From NCBI GenBank assembly GCA_040414675.1, contig JBEDUN010000053.1:1-64000 (forward strand): a stretch of DNA of 64,000 bases, read 5' to 3'. Positions 55,129-64,000 of the stretch are shown here, piece by piece (the first letter of the stretch is position 1; every line of letters starts with the position of its first letter). Made by a program: the position numbers and the translations under genes. The stretch is from JARBAU01 sp040414675 (GTDB taxonomy: Archaea > Thermoproteota > Nitrososphaeria > Nitrososphaerales > Nitrososphaeraceae). Under the pieces are notes generated by a model. That model was not told the DNA's origin. It did not search any database and was given only the letters and a program-made list of their open reading frames with translations.

Positions 55129-55983
55129 GTGCAAGAAAAGAAATCATCTATAATGATGTTTTCTATCATGGTACTAATAATAACAGCACTTGCTACAGTA
55201 CTACCAATGACAACTATGACTACCGCAGCTACTGGAGTTATTTCTTACTCAGCAATTTCTGAAAATAATAACCAAACTGCCAACCAGAGCAACACTGGTG
55301 TTATACAACACACAAAAAATCAACAAACATATAACTCTACACAGAGTATGATAATAGCTTTTAAAACTGCTGATTCACTATTGAATCAGGCATTAAAAAC
55401 TCTTAGTCTGGGAAAGGCTCAAGAAGCACTTGGACAGCTGAATAGTGCAAAAGTGCAAATTGAGCAATATCAATTAGCAACTCTTGATGCAATGTCTAAT
55501 CCTGTTCTTCAGAGCTCAAGAGAGCATTTGTTGGCTGCTGAGCAGGCTTTGAAGATGGGAAATACTGATCAAGCAATATCCGAATTAAACTTGCTCAGAC
55601 AGCTAAGAATACTGCATCAACAGGGAATGATGATAATGAAACTTCCTATGGCTGGAGAGATGAACTCTACATTTAATTCACTAGAATCGCATTTGTTGGC
55701 TGCTGATGAAAAAATAAATGGTTATAATACCAAAGGCGCAATTTATGAATTGAACCTTGCAAATGATCAACTATATGCACATCAGTTAGCTATGCTTGAT
55801 ATTGTATACCCATTTCTCAATAGTACAAGAACACATTTGAAGCAGTCTATAACAGACATTAACTCAGGGAACATACAAGGAGCGATTTCGGAAGTAAAAA
55901 TGGTTAATCAATTACTCCGAGACCATGAACAAGGTATGGCAATGATGTTAGGAATAGTGCGGCCACAGTTCAATATACCATAG
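55129..55983 (+). CDS. Secreted helical-repeat protein
   Basis: 284 residues from GTG, or 276 from ATG at 55153 directly at the signal peptide (MMFSIMVLIITALATVLPM). After a Asn/Gln/Thr-rich linker it consists of three helical repeats of about 70 residues sharing LNxA...I..HQLAxLDxxxP and HLLAAEQALKMGNTDQAISE, SHLLAADEKINGYNTKGAIY, THLKQSITDINSGNIQGAIS. These look like TPR-like or four-helix modules, possibly for protein binding outside the cell. No enzyme motif seen. Confidence 0.68.
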   Translation: MQEKKSSIMMFSIMVLIITALATVLPMTTMTTAATGVISYSAISENNNQTANQSNTGVIQHTKNQQTYNSTQSMIIAFKTADSLLNQALKTLSLGKAQEALGQLNSAKVQIEQYQLATLDAMSNPVLQSSREHLLAAEQALKMGNTDQAISELNLLRQLRILHQQGMMIMKLPMAGEMNSTFNSLESHLLAADEKINGYNTKGAIYELNLANDQLYAHQLAMLDIVYPFLNSTRTHLKQSITDINSGNIQGAISEVKMVNQLLRDHEQGMAMMLGIVRPQFNIP

Positions 55984-56015
55984 ATCTTTATAAAACTACT
56001 AAAAAGAGATTGTTG

Positions 56016-56237
56016 CTAAAAGTGATAACGCGATGGAAAGTTGACTTTGCCTTGCTTTGATTTACGTCTTTTAGAACCCACGTAATCATGAATAAATGTC
56101 TGCTTTATGTTTTCTGCCAGGCTACATAGCTCTTCGAGATTATTAAACTCATTTCTTTTCTTTATTATCAACCCCAGTGAGGCTAACTCATTTTTCCACC
56201 ATCCATATCTCTCATCATATTCAATTTTAGTAGACAT
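56016..56237 (-). CDS. Hypothetical protein, 73 aa
   Basis: ATG start. A basic and Trp-containing N-terminus, YDERYGWWKNELASLGLIIK, then a helix NNLEELCSLAENIKQTFIHD and a basic tail SKRRKSKQGK. Reads as a real protein; the opposite-strand frame (56107-56379) does not. Function unknown. Confidence 0.45.
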   Translation of the reverse strand: MSTKIEYDERYGWWKNELASLGLIIKKRNEFNNLEELCSLAENIKQTFIHDYVGSKRRKSKQGKVNFPSRYHF

Positions 56238-56798
56238 GGTTCAACAACTTATTATAGGTCGATTGATTGATATAAGATTACTGGTCAAAAATTCTAGGTT
56301 TTTAACAATACATTCGTGGTTGGAATTAATGTTTGATAATTATAGTTTCAGAAATACATTATCAGTTAAACAGATGTAAAGCAGCTAGAAATCGAGCAAC
56401 TAGGTAATTACTTCTTTTTCAATAATTTCTTGATTATATATCAATAATCAGGAAACATTTCTCGGTTTGGCCCTTAACCTGTATCCACAATATGTACAAC
56501 GTAACCCATCCCATTTAATGAATATTAGCATATCTGACAACGTGTTTGTCCAGTAGGTATGGTTGCTTTATATTGTATACAGATATCCTTACAGGTCACT
56601 TGACTTTACTAACCCAACCTATTATTTCAATCTTTTACAATTTACATATTGTACGAGCAAAAGTCAGAATAATATAATATATACTATGTTTTAGGCTATT
56701 ATCTCACAAAGTACTCATCCTTAACTACAGCGACAAGCATTAATAGTGCCGATAACGAGATCTGCACATTCGACCTATGCCAATAGAATCATCTATGC
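56238..56798. other. Spacer holding the zinc-ribbon pseudogene
   Basis: Apart from 56448-56599 nothing was recognised. Confidence 0.35.
56448..56599 (-). pseudogene. Zinc-ribbon protein, frameshifted paralogue of 60952-61230
   Basis: From GTG: VTCKDICIQYKATIPTGQTR then CQIC, after which a TAA intervenes. One base over, it continues IFIKWDGLRCTYCGYRLRAK and PRNVS. Together this matches the intact protein at 60952 (ACKGICIRHKARRP, GQKRCQICELFIEW, CCGYRLRSKPRN) almost end to end. One base is missing near 56532. Confidence 0.7.
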
Positions 56799-57164
56799 GT
56801 GAGTACGAAAATGCATAAACTTGCATCCGTTAATCGCCTCATTGGTAATAGGAAGTTATCTATTGTTATTGCATGTGTTATAATTATACTAGTAATACTA
56901 GACTTATTTACTACCCGTCAGATCTTATATCTTAATAATGCCTCACAAATCGTACTTTTTGTACTAACTGCCGGAATTGGATATGGAATAGGATCTTGGA
57001 TCCTTTTAGGGTTTACAGCAAATATTACCAAAGATCTGAGGGCTAAATCTCGGCTAATCCGGGGCATGTATACTGCAGTTATACTAGTCCAGTTTTCACT
57101 CTTGGGTATTTTGCAAAGAATTAGAATTGAAAAAGTTCTGTTTGTACCACCAACAAGATTATGA
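56799..57164 (+). CDS. Small membrane protein, probable N-terminal fragment
   Basis: 121 residues from GTG, or 117 from ATG at 56811. Three hydrophobic helices: LSIVIACVIIILVILDLF, SQIVLFVLTAGIGYGIGSWI and RGMYTAVILVQFSLLGILQ. The order resembles the start of larger multi-spanning Thaumarchaeota membrane proteins. The abrupt ending RIRIEKVLFVPPTRL suggests truncation. Function unknown. Confidence 0.45.
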   Translation: MSTKMHKLASVNRLIGNRKLSIVIACVIIILVILDLFTTRQILYLNNASQIVLFVLTAGIGYGIGSWILLGFTANITKDLRAKSRLIRGMYTAVILVQFSLLGILQRIRIEKVLFVPPTRL

Positions 57165-57673
57165 ATCCCATTTCCAGTCTACACGTCAAAAAGCTCAATG
57201 CTTGATTGTCATAGCAGGACTGTAATGGTTATGGATAGTTGCAATAATAATGATAGCAAGGAATAACTACAACGACTATACTGAGATATTCTTAATATTT
57301 TTAATATCGTTCATATAATTCTGAAAAGCTTGATATTTTTAGAACTAAATAATCCGAGATATCAACTCAATTCTTAGTATTTTTCTAATGTCTGACAAGT
57401 ATTTATAATATAATACGAATATCAGATAATCAATAATTCCATAAGATTGCCATATAATTCTGTATGTCACTTTTACGTCTATATATGAGAATTCTAGCCA
57501 TAACGGTTTATTTTGTATACTATTTCATAAATTTTTAAATAAAAAGTTAAATATTATGCCAGTTTAGATATATACATTATCGGATTGACACATTTAGCGA
57601 ATATGTCTAGCATTGGTGCAATTTCTCTAAACCTTTTTCTACTTCAGATTTCTATCAAGAAAGACGACGCTAC
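57165..57673. other. Spacer
   Basis: AT-rich; promoter region of the Lrp-type gene. No other feature. Confidence 0.35.
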
Positions 57674-58174
57674 TTGAAACGGCAATCTTCGTCACTATCA
57701 TTTTCTTCTAGCACTTCTCACGTTATAGACAAGTTAGATTACCAGATAATTAATTTAATGACATTAGATTTGGAGAATAAAGCTATTGCAGAGGAACTGA
57801 GAACTCCGCTAAGTACAATCCAGCGAAGAACACGTATTCTATTAAGGTCTGGATACGTTAATCAAATATTTCAACCCAATTACAAAAAATTAGGATTAAA
57901 GAAAGGATTACTCCATGTATATCTACGTACTGGCGATATGAAGAAAGTTGCTGAGGATCTATTAACAAATGATGGTGTAATGTCTTCAGGAGTTCACGTC
58001 GGTAATTCAGATTTAGTGGAAGAGTTCGTTTATGAAGACAGCGAACAGTTAGTGGATCTGATTTCAAAAGTAAAAACAATAGATGGAGTGGATAGAGTTG
58101 TGTGGTCAGAGGAAGTATTTCTACTTCCTGGTAAAAAACATAGTTATGCTTGCAGTCTTGAATCGAATAATTGA
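57674..58174 (+). CDS. Lrp/AsnC-family transcriptional regulator 2
   Basis: 166 residues from TTG, the only start that keeps the DNA-binding domain. Winged helix: HVIDKLDYQIINLMTLDLEN, STIQRRTRILLRSGY. Then GLLHVYLRTGDMKKVAEDLL, VMSSGVHVGNSDLVEEFVYE and VDLISKVKTIDGVDRVVWSE. It matches the 24702-25214 protein over almost the whole length, differing mainly at the last 20 residues. The two probably form a lineage-specific regulator pair that could heterodimerise. Confidence 0.85.
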   Translation: MKRQSSSLSFSSSTSHVIDKLDYQIINLMTLDLENKAIAEELRTPLSTIQRRTRILLRSGYVNQIFQPNYKKLGLKKGLLHVYLRTGDMKKVAEDLLTNDGVMSSGVHVGNSDLVEEFVYEDSEQLVDLISKVKTIDGVDRVVWSEEVFLLPGKKHSYACSLESNN

Positions 58175-58545
58175 TAGGAAATAAAATATCTTCATGGATA
58201 TTTGTTTATTTTACTAGGCAATTAGCTACTACCAATACTCAATCATATGTAACTTATCGCGATTTCAAAGTAACCGATGGGTCAAATTCTAGTACATAAA
58301 AAAAGGATCATTGATCATTTAGTCATCGAGACATATAGGATGCAATAAATCGCTTAATTTAGTTATTGTGACAAGTAACACGATAGTAACTTTGTATATA
58401 TTCCGCAAGTACTCAAGCTAGAAATGATGCCATAGGCACTTCTAGCAACATATTAAACAGAGATGGGGTCATAACTAAACGGTGATAGTATAACCAATTA
58501 TTATGGTTATAGTATATGTAGTCCATTACTACTAAAGATAGTCTC
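58175..58545. other. Spacer
   Basis: No feature recognised. Confidence 0.35.
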
Positions 58546-58783
58546 ATGATACCAAAGATAACAGATAAGCCAAATGAACCAGATTTTTTTGCTCCAACTA
58601 AAGAGTGGCGAGAATTCGTTCGGACTTTGAGTCCGAGAGACGCATCGAATTCTATGTCTCATTAGAAATGATAATACAGAAAATCCAGGGGCTCAAATAG
58701 AAAGGTTAGTGGGTGACTTGAGGGAGGGGTACAAAATATCTGGCCCCGGATTTGATCTCAGCGATACGTTATACTGGAATTGA
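58546..58783 (+). pseudogene. Frameshifted hypothetical gene
   Basis: ATG opens MIPKITDKPNEPDFFAPTKE, WREFVRTLSPRDASNSMSH, stop. Another frame continues in register from SPRD as THRILCLIRNDNTENPGAQI, ERLVGDLREGYKISGPG and FDLSDTLYWN to TGA. A one-base change near 58640 would give one 78-residue protein. Family unknown. Confidence 0.5.
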
Positions 58784-58997
58784 GTGATTCAACCACAACA
58801 AAGTCTGACAAGCAACCTTTAAGGAATTGTTGCTGGTGATACTAAGTCCATACTAGTTAGAGACAACCGTATATAGTAGATTGACGTGGTAAAACTTGGG
58901 AGACATCATCTATACCGAACCAAAAATTGTATGCAAGGTTGTCTGTTGGACTGGTTGACTCACATTGGTCTGGCAGACAGCCTAGTCTTAATTTGAA

Positions 58998-59194
58998 TTA
59001 TTTAAGCGAATAGCTCTTCAATCTTTCAACAGCTGCTAATCCATCTGCTTCAATCTCTGAATCTGGACTTGATTCAATTACGTCTAACAGTATCTGGGAT
59101 TTGCCCTTGTCCCATAAACCGCAAATGCGTCTATCGATCTTTTTATTGTTTCAGAATCATTAGAAAACTCTACCTCCGTTCTTATCTGTACCAT
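58998..59194 (-). pseudogene. Frameshifted hypothetical gene
   Basis: ATG opens MVQIRTEVEFSNDSETIKRS, then the frame fails at about 59125. Another frame gives RICGLWDKGKSQILLDVIES, SPDSEIEADGLAAVERLK to TAA. A one-base correction joins them into one 65-residue helical protein. Family unknown. Confidence 0.5.
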
Positions 59195-59364
59195 TGCTAA
59201 AATATCACGTGATAACTAAATGTTGTCAGTATCTCAACCTTAAAACTCCATTCTGGGGCAGTAAAGATTGAGGGGAATGCTACATTTTATGCCTGTTCTG
59301 CACACACAAGATTTAATCGACTACTATTTTCAGTGCCAGGTAATCATAACGGACTTTTTACTAA

Positions 59365-60045
59365 CTAATTCTTTCTTAGTGCAAAGAATATGAAAGTGTA
59401 ATCAAGGCAAGTAGCATTCCAATGAACAACTTTTTCTCCATGCGTGAAATCTATTGGCTCGGTAAGAAGGAAGCCGTTCCGTTCTGCAACGCTAATTACG
59501 TCTTCCTCTATTTCTCTCCTGCTGAAAATATTATCAGGCGAATTCTTAGGATTTACTTCAGTGTTTATCAGATTGGATATCTTATCAGGCCAGTAATCTG
59601 TCGATGTCAAAAGTAATCCTTCTTTTTTTAATATTCTATTCATTTCTTTGAAATAGTTTTGAATATTAATACCATGCTCGATTACCGATAGTGATGTAAC
59701 GAAATCAAATGTATTGTTTTGAAATTCGGTTTTTTCTAGATCTTGAATTGAAATGTCAAATGTGTTACCCATTTCGACGGCAGATAATATTCCTTTTTTT
59801 AGAACCAAATCACATCCGTATAAGTTTATGAAACCAAGTTTACTCAGGAGAGGCAAAATCGGGGAACCGTTACATCCCACATCTAATACGAAGGCGCTTG
59901 TATCTGATTGCTTTATTATATCAACCATCTTAAGCGTGTCCCATGACTTTACTCTATCATTATGTGGAAATAGACCTAGAGAACTAAGACGATCTATTGC
60001 GTGATTTATTTCAAAGTAGTTTTTAAGAACTGAATTAAATCCCAT
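59365..60045 (-). CDS. Class I SAM-dependent methyltransferase
   Basis: 226 residues from ATG. SAM-binding motif I is SAFVLDVGCNGSPILPLL (about 50-67), followed by an acidic strand end INLYGCDLV, motif II/III region IQDLEKTEFQNNTFDFVTSL and SVIEHGINIQNYFKEMNRIL. Gly in the last position of the usual GxGxG is replaced by Ser-Pro. This is the Methyltransf_11 type acting on small molecules or lipids. No adjacent biosynthetic genes, so the substrate is unknown. Confidence 0.82.
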   Translation of the reverse strand: MGFNSVLKNYFEINHAIDRLSSLGLFPHNDRVKSWDTLKMVDIIKQSDTSAFVLDVGCNGSPILPLLSKLGFINLYGCDLVLKKGILSAVEMGNTFDISIQDLEKTEFQNNTFDFVTSLSVIEHGINIQNYFKEMNRILKKEGLLLTSTDYWPDKISNLINTEVNPKNSPDNIFSRREIEEDVISVAERNGFLLTEPIDFTHGEKVVHWNATCLDYTFIFFALRKN

Positions 60046-60310
60046 AATTTCAAAGCACTTTGTGAAGTAATTTAAGTTTACGAAGCAGCAGATCCATGTC
60101 TTGGAAATCGAGGCCTTATTAGAATTTCAAATATCCGCATTATCCATATTAATGAAGTCTTTAAGGAAATACGAGGATAAACTAAGTCAATTTAGAATTA
60201 GTTCTATGTATAGTACCATTTATTTCAAGATTGAGCGGGGGGCTCTCTATAACGAACGCGTATATAATAGATAAAATCTTCTGATATATCTGTAATTGAG
60301 TTAGTTAGTA

Positions 60311-60790
60311 CTAAATAGCATTACATATCTTTGCAATTATCTCTTGATTCGACGATTCAGACTCTAGATATATACAAAGATATCTATCATTATTAGCTGC
60401 TAATGGAGTGATAGCTATCTTTAGTAAACCATGTATTCGTACAATTTCTATTAGATGAGCCGATTTTTGTCCTGTATTTTTATTTGGTTGCTGCATTTCA
60501 TTTTTTATTCTCTCCAAGATAGAAGTCAAGTAATTTGTGTACAAAAGATAATTCGTATTATAATTGCAAAATGAAATACTAAGGCTATTTTGTCCAATAT
60601 TTTGTGTTATTGAAGATAATTGTAAAAGTCTGGTTTTGTCCAGACCGTTATTGATATAATAATAATCATTCTTACACTGCTTTCCTGTAACCAGTTTTCC
60701 GTTTGAATCTATTACATCCGCAAACTTGACTTCTTTGCTTATATCGAGAGCAACAAAACACATTTCAGCCAAGAAGTCATACTCTTCCAA
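60311..60790 (-). CDS. Hypothetical cytosolic protein, Thaumarchaeota type
   Basis: 159 residues from ATG. ALDISKEVKFADVIDSNGKLVTG-type opening (SKEVKFADVIDSNGKLVTGK) with a strand-turn-strand pattern, then LLQLSSITQNIGQNSLSIS and IVRIHGLLKIAITPLAANND. This roadblock/profilin-like strand order is common in small Thaumarchaeota proteins of unknown function that begin with (I/V)KFAGVID.G.L. No membrane segment. Next to the zinc-ribbon gene but divergent. Confidence 0.6.
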   Translation of the reverse strand: MEEYDFLAEMCFVALDISKEVKFADVIDSNGKLVTGKQCKNDYYYINNGLDKTRLLQLSSITQNIGQNSLSISFCNYNTNYLLYTNYLTSILERIKNEMQQPNKNTGQKSAHLIEIVRIHGLLKIAITPLAANNDRYLCIYLESESSNQEIIAKICNAI

Positions 60791-60951
60791 TTTTTTATCT
60801 TTTTGTAAGCTAGATGAGTCATATAACTATTTGCAAAAAATATTACCTATTTTATTCAAAATATATTTAATTTATATTAAGACCAAGTAATACGAAAATA
60901 ATTTCAATAGAATTACAAATAAACTACAAAACATAGTAGTTATATTATAAG

Positions 60952-61230
60952 TTGCACAGATCTAGACCGGTTAATAAAGTGGCCTGTAAGGGTATCTGTA
61001 TAAGACATAAGGCAAGGAGACCAGTGGGTTTTGGTCGTTACATTATGGGCCAGAAACGTTGTCAGATATGTGAGTTATTCATAGAATGGCCCGAGCTATG
61101 GTGTCTATGTTGTGGTTATAGATTAAGATCCAAGCCTAGAAATTTAAAATTTAAGGCTAAACTTAGAGCAAAGAAGAAAACTAAGCTTGCAACCAAGCTT
61201 ATTCTACAACAACCAACACTTCAGTTATAG
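60952..61230 (+). CDS. Small zinc-ribbon protein
   Basis: 92 residues from TTG. A CKGIC motif near residue 12 is followed by a CxxC pair CQIC (about 43-46) and CLCC (about 57-60), then a highly basic tail SKPRNLKFKAKLRAKKKTKL. The layout indicates one or two zinc sites and nucleic-acid contact. A frameshifted paralogue is at 56448-56599. Members of this group are multi-copy in Thaumarchaeota; their role is not established. Confidence 0.68.
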   Translation: MHRSRPVNKVACKGICIRHKARRPVGFGRYIMGQKRCQICELFIEWPELWCLCCGYRLRSKPRNLKFKAKLRAKKKTKLATKLILQQPTLQL

Positions 61231-61810
61231 GATTAGATCGACTAGTTGAAATTATTCAGTTTATTGTATCACCAACATTACTTGACATGATCTATCTAGC
61301 TTTATGCTGCCTATGTCATTAATGCTACACTTTTCTCTTTTCTTCTGTCTTCATAGAAGTCTATTTGTAGTAATTTTAATTCTGATAAAAAATGACTGTG
61401 ATGTCTATCACTCTTTATTAGATTCTGTAGTTGTCCATTATATTTTTCCATTAACTATCCACTTGGCACTACCCAGGTCCGCGCCATCTGGACTCATCAC
61501 CATAGGAAAAACAAGCGCTGTTATGAAAGAAGAGACCGGCCTTGCTACTTCTCTTGAAGATGAGGAAATTACAAGGTATACTAAAGAAGTACTTCAGGAA
61601 GTAATGAAGAAGAGGACTAGAAAATGATGTCACGAATGCCAAACTCATAACTTCTTGGAGCACAGATCCACTACGGTACTAAATGTCGAAAATGTTTGAT
61701 AATGTGCTACAATGTGATACCTTTATCAGTAATTTAACATATATTGAACAAATTGAATTTCATCTTATTGTAAAGAATATTAAATAGGATACTCATGAAG
61801 ATATCTAATC
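61231..61810. other. Spacer with possible 3' gene remnant
   Basis: 61460-61627 on the plus strand reads LPRSAPSGLITIGKTSAVMK then EETGLATSLEDEEITRYTKE and VLQEVMKKRTRK, TGA. The upstream part of that frame is not protein-like, so this is likely the stub of a lost gene. Confidence 0.35.
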
Positions 61811-62049
61811 TTGCCAGTTTTCTTAGATGTTCATTCTATAGGAACAGCGACTGAAGAGGAGCTTATGCACAAAATGCTCCAAGAGATGAGCTAGGAGTGA
61901 AGGTAGTAAACATACTCTACAATTTAGAGGTTGGATCGATTTATTGCATTTTAGATGCACCAAATCAAGAGGCAGTTGAAAAGCATCATGAGAAAATAGG
62001 TGTGAAATGTGACATGATTATGGAGGTAAAAACCACACAGAAAACGTGA
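61811..62049 (+). pseudogene. DUF4242-like protein gene, frameshifted
   Basis: TTG start, MPVFLDVHSIGTATEEELMH, then a shift near 61872. It continues APRDELGVKVVNILYNLEVG, SIYCILDAPNQEAVEKHHEK and IGVKCDMIMEVKTTQKT. The pieces match the family of about 80-90-residue DUF4242 (nickel-responsive SCO4226-like) ferredoxin-fold proteins. Its last 20 bases recur at 39438 in front of a related repeat, as if a 3' end of this gene family were duplicated there. Confidence 0.7.
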
Positions 62050-62099
62050 GAGGCGCCACCTGAGTATTATAAGGATAACAATTCTATAGGGAGTGCGCC
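62028..62099. repeat. GCGC-ended repeat, copy 3
   Basis: Shares AAACCACACAGAAAACGTGA and GTATTATAAGGATAACAATTC with copy 1, bounded by GGCGCC (62052-62057) and GTGCGCC (62093-62099). It begins in the DUF4242 coding end and runs into the downstream hairpin. Confidence 0.7.
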
Positions 62100-62409
62100 G
62101 TTAGGTCAGGCCTATGAGTCATCTTTGCTCAAATATAATGACCCATCCTTCCCCATTCTTGCACTTAATTCTTTATCATCCAATGCACTTAATTTTAATA
62201 CGGATATTGAAGTATTATTAGATGGTAAATGAACTACGTGACAGTGTGTCATTTTGTGAAATGACAGAATTTTCTTCTAGTCGTCTTAGTAAGAATGTTC
62301 AAAGCTATCTATCCACTTAGATGATGTAGCTTGGAACAAATAAAGTATGTAATTATGGCATTCCATTTTACTAGGATTTCATCACCAAAGGTATGTGCTG
62401 TGAAGTGAA
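62100..62409. other. Spacer
   Basis: A start-less frame ending about 62232 (TDIEVLLDGK) is weakly protein-like. Otherwise the promoter of the secreted-protein gene. Confidence 0.3.
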
Positions 62410-63162
62410 ATGAAGACCATAATAGCCGCAGTGATCAGTATTGCGTTCTTGATGGGCGCGCCAGTCTTTCTAATAGAAAAACAGCAGCAGTCTGCCTTTG
62501 CACAAACTGTATTATCAACTGTATCAACTGATCCTGGACAATTATCACAGCTTCCACATTCACATCATCCGCAAGCTGACTATCAGTCAGGCTTTCAACA
62601 TTGTGTAACTGATGGGAATACCTCATCAAATGTAACTCCGTATATTAACCAACCAAAACATGGGTTTGCGTGGCATTCAGCAGAGTTTGTAAAAGGATAT
62701 ATCAATGGGTTTTGTAGCATACCAGCCAATAATAATGTGGGAACTGATAATGATAGGGCCGCATTTTACTGTCCTGATGGTCCAAGCTCTGCGAAATGGT
62801 TCATAGGCAAGCATGAACCCATCACAGAAGGTATTGCTGTAGCCACTTATGGAATTCCATCAGCGGGCGTGAATGTAACATATCAGTATTACGATAAGAC
62901 TTCAGGCTCGGGCGGATCAGAAACCAGAATGGTAAACCAAACCGGAGAGATGCATTTTCTCGGATATACTGACGAACTAGTTGGATATTACCCTGGAGAT
63001 AAAGTGACTGTGGGTGTAAGCCAGTGTATCACACATCTAAATGCATACGGCTATCCGGAATGCATTTCACAACCCATTCTCGACAACAAAACGATAACTC
63101 TTGGCGAAACTGGTGGTATTGTCAGCATAGATCTATCAAAGAACCAGGTGACAGGCAGATGA
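62410..63162 (+). CDS. Secreted hypothetical protein
   Basis: 250 residues from ATG. Signal peptide KTIIAAVISIAFLMGAPVFL with a likely cleavage after SAFA-Q. The mature protein has Cys pairs (QHCVTDG, NGFCSIP, FYCPDGP, SQCITHL, PECISQP) likely forming disulfides, and NTSSNVT/NVT glycosylation sites. The central part (YQSGFQHCVTDG...AEFVKGYINGFCSI) repeats the motif G(F/Y)xxG(F)xxC, which recurs in a group of exported Thaumarchaeota proteins. Function unknown. Confidence 0.68.
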   Translation: MKTIIAAVISIAFLMGAPVFLIEKQQQSAFAQTVLSTVSTDPGQLSQLPHSHHPQADYQSGFQHCVTDGNTSSNVTPYINQPKHGFAWHSAEFVKGYINGFCSIPANNNVGTDNDRAAFYCPDGPSSAKWFIGKHEPITEGIAVATYGIPSAGVNVTYQYYDKTSGSGGSETRMVNQTGEMHFLGYTDELVGYYPGDKVTVGVSQCITHLNAYGYPECISQPILDNKTITLGETGGIVSIDLSKNQVTGR

Positions 63163-63784
63163 AGATAGTATTTAGCACGTCAAGACTACCTGCATCTCGT
63201 CTTTCTAATCAATGCCCATTTAGAAATGTCATAAGTTTGATGTTGCGAAATATCTCAGCCTTCAAATCCTTTTTGTGCCAGTATGTATAACCAGAATACC
63301 ATATAAAATATTCAGAAAAATTAGCATAACCTAAGTCAGATACGGTAGTCTTTACAAACCGTCTAAATGAATGAAGAGTAATTTGTCTCAGTCGTTCGTT
63401 ATCGTCCTCTCCTGCTCCTTATCCCTTATATCAAAAATTCACGCAAAAAATATACTTGAATCCTAGCATGTAAGTCATAGTCGCATTGTGGGTATCGGTA
63501 TAAGTTAACCGCCATTTATGTGACGTGAAATAGGGAATTAATATAGGATTTCTGTTAATATCAATATAATTAAATTGAAATAACAAATCAATTAGAGGAT
63601 CTATCCAGATGGATCAAATATATACCAAATTGGTGGCTACTATAGCTGTTGTCATAACTTTTTGTCATATAGTTGATAAATTAAGAAAAATGTGAACCTT
63701 TGACTAATTTTATGTTTGATGGTCCTTAGTGGTATTTTATACCGTCTACTACCAACATTTATATCAAATAAGAATCAGAAACTT
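63163..63784. other. Spacer
   Basis: No gene seen; very AT-rich in its last 300 bp, which hold the promoter of the next gene. Confidence 0.4.
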
Positions 63785-64000
63785 ATGATGTCAACAAAAA
63801 GAGAATCAGATAAAGCTACGACAAGAATTTCTGCTGAAGATGATACCATAGGTGTAGAGACGAGTACATCAACTACAACATCATCATCATTATCAGGGCA
63901 ACGTCACTCAGTTGAAAGGGCAATAGAGGAAACTAAAGATAATCTTAAAAAAACAATCGATGAAGCAAGAAGAGAGATTCCACGAAATACAGAAGCTATT
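63785..64000 (+). CDS. Phasin-like helical protein, 5' part
   Basis: Open from ATG (63785 or 63788) to the window edge, 72 codons. A Ser/Thr-rich, disordered start (STSTTTSSSLSGQRH) leads into a charged helix SVERAIEETKDNLKKTIDEA then RREIPRNTEAI. This looks like the N-terminus of a phasin-related protein found in Nitrososphaera-type archaea; compare 33756-34244. Incomplete, so tentative. Confidence 0.5.
   Translation, partial: MMSTKRESDKATTRISAEDDTIGVETSTSTTTSSSLSGQRHSVERAIEETKDNLKKTIDEARREIPRNTEAI

Overview
The window looks like the chromosome of an ammonia-oxidising thaumarchaeon (Nitrososphaeria, probably a Nitrosocosmicus-type soil lineage). This is inferred from low G+C, many TTG/GTG starts, a Sulfolobus-type alcohol dehydrogenase with a Glu structural-zinc ligand, Lrp/AsnC regulators, stand-alone receiver proteins, small Thaumarchaeota-style zinc-ribbon proteins, phasin-like proteins, and an integrase with an AAA+ protein and a prim-pol primase. 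No rRNA or tRNA gene was recognised. Family assignments come from motif recognition by eye, not from a search.

Layout. 0-8 kb is sparse: the broken end of a CDC48-type ATPase gene, small hypothetical genes, a secreted intradiol-dioxygenase-like protein, and two diverged copies of a 550-670 bp non-coding block (2340-3010 and 6150-6690) that keep hairpins and sequence blocks; these are candidate structured RNAs. 7-21 kb is metabolic: an F420/PPOX-type flavoprotein, an alcohol dehydrogenase - aldehyde dehydrogenase - type II NADH dehydrogenase cluster, a cytochrome b561/sulfite-oxidase-fold membrane fusion, a patatin, SdhA-SdhB without adjacent anchor genes, and malic enzyme. Together these could feed electrons from alcohols, succinate and malate into the quinone pool. 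21-26.3 kb has two single-domain response regulators, an Lrp regulator, a tiny zinc ribbon and a long gene-poor stretch.

27-35.8 kb is a decayed integrated element: tyrosine recombinase, a frameshifted winged-helix gene, a ribbon-helix-helix regulator, a zinc-finger and a coiled-coil protein, a large AAA+ protein, then a truncated prim-pol/PriX primase. Eight related sites, three pairs forming perfect or near-perfect inverted repeats, lie between the AAA+ gene and the primase; they are a candidate iteron-type replication origin. Unrelated genes (TRIC-type channel, phasin-like protein) and gene remnants sit inside it.

36-64 kb is accessory: secreted lipase, beta-propeller protein, a truncated sugar-binding protein, extradiol-type VOC dioxygenase, second patatin, DASS anion transporter, SWIM-transposase remnants, a MEDS-domain protein beside a frameshifted luciferase-like monooxygenase, small secreted proteins, a second Lrp regulator, a methyltransferase and zinc-ribbon proteins. 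At least eight reading frames in the window are broken by one-base shifts, an in-frame stop or a missing start, so either this is a region of active gene decay or the assembly carries uncorrected indels.
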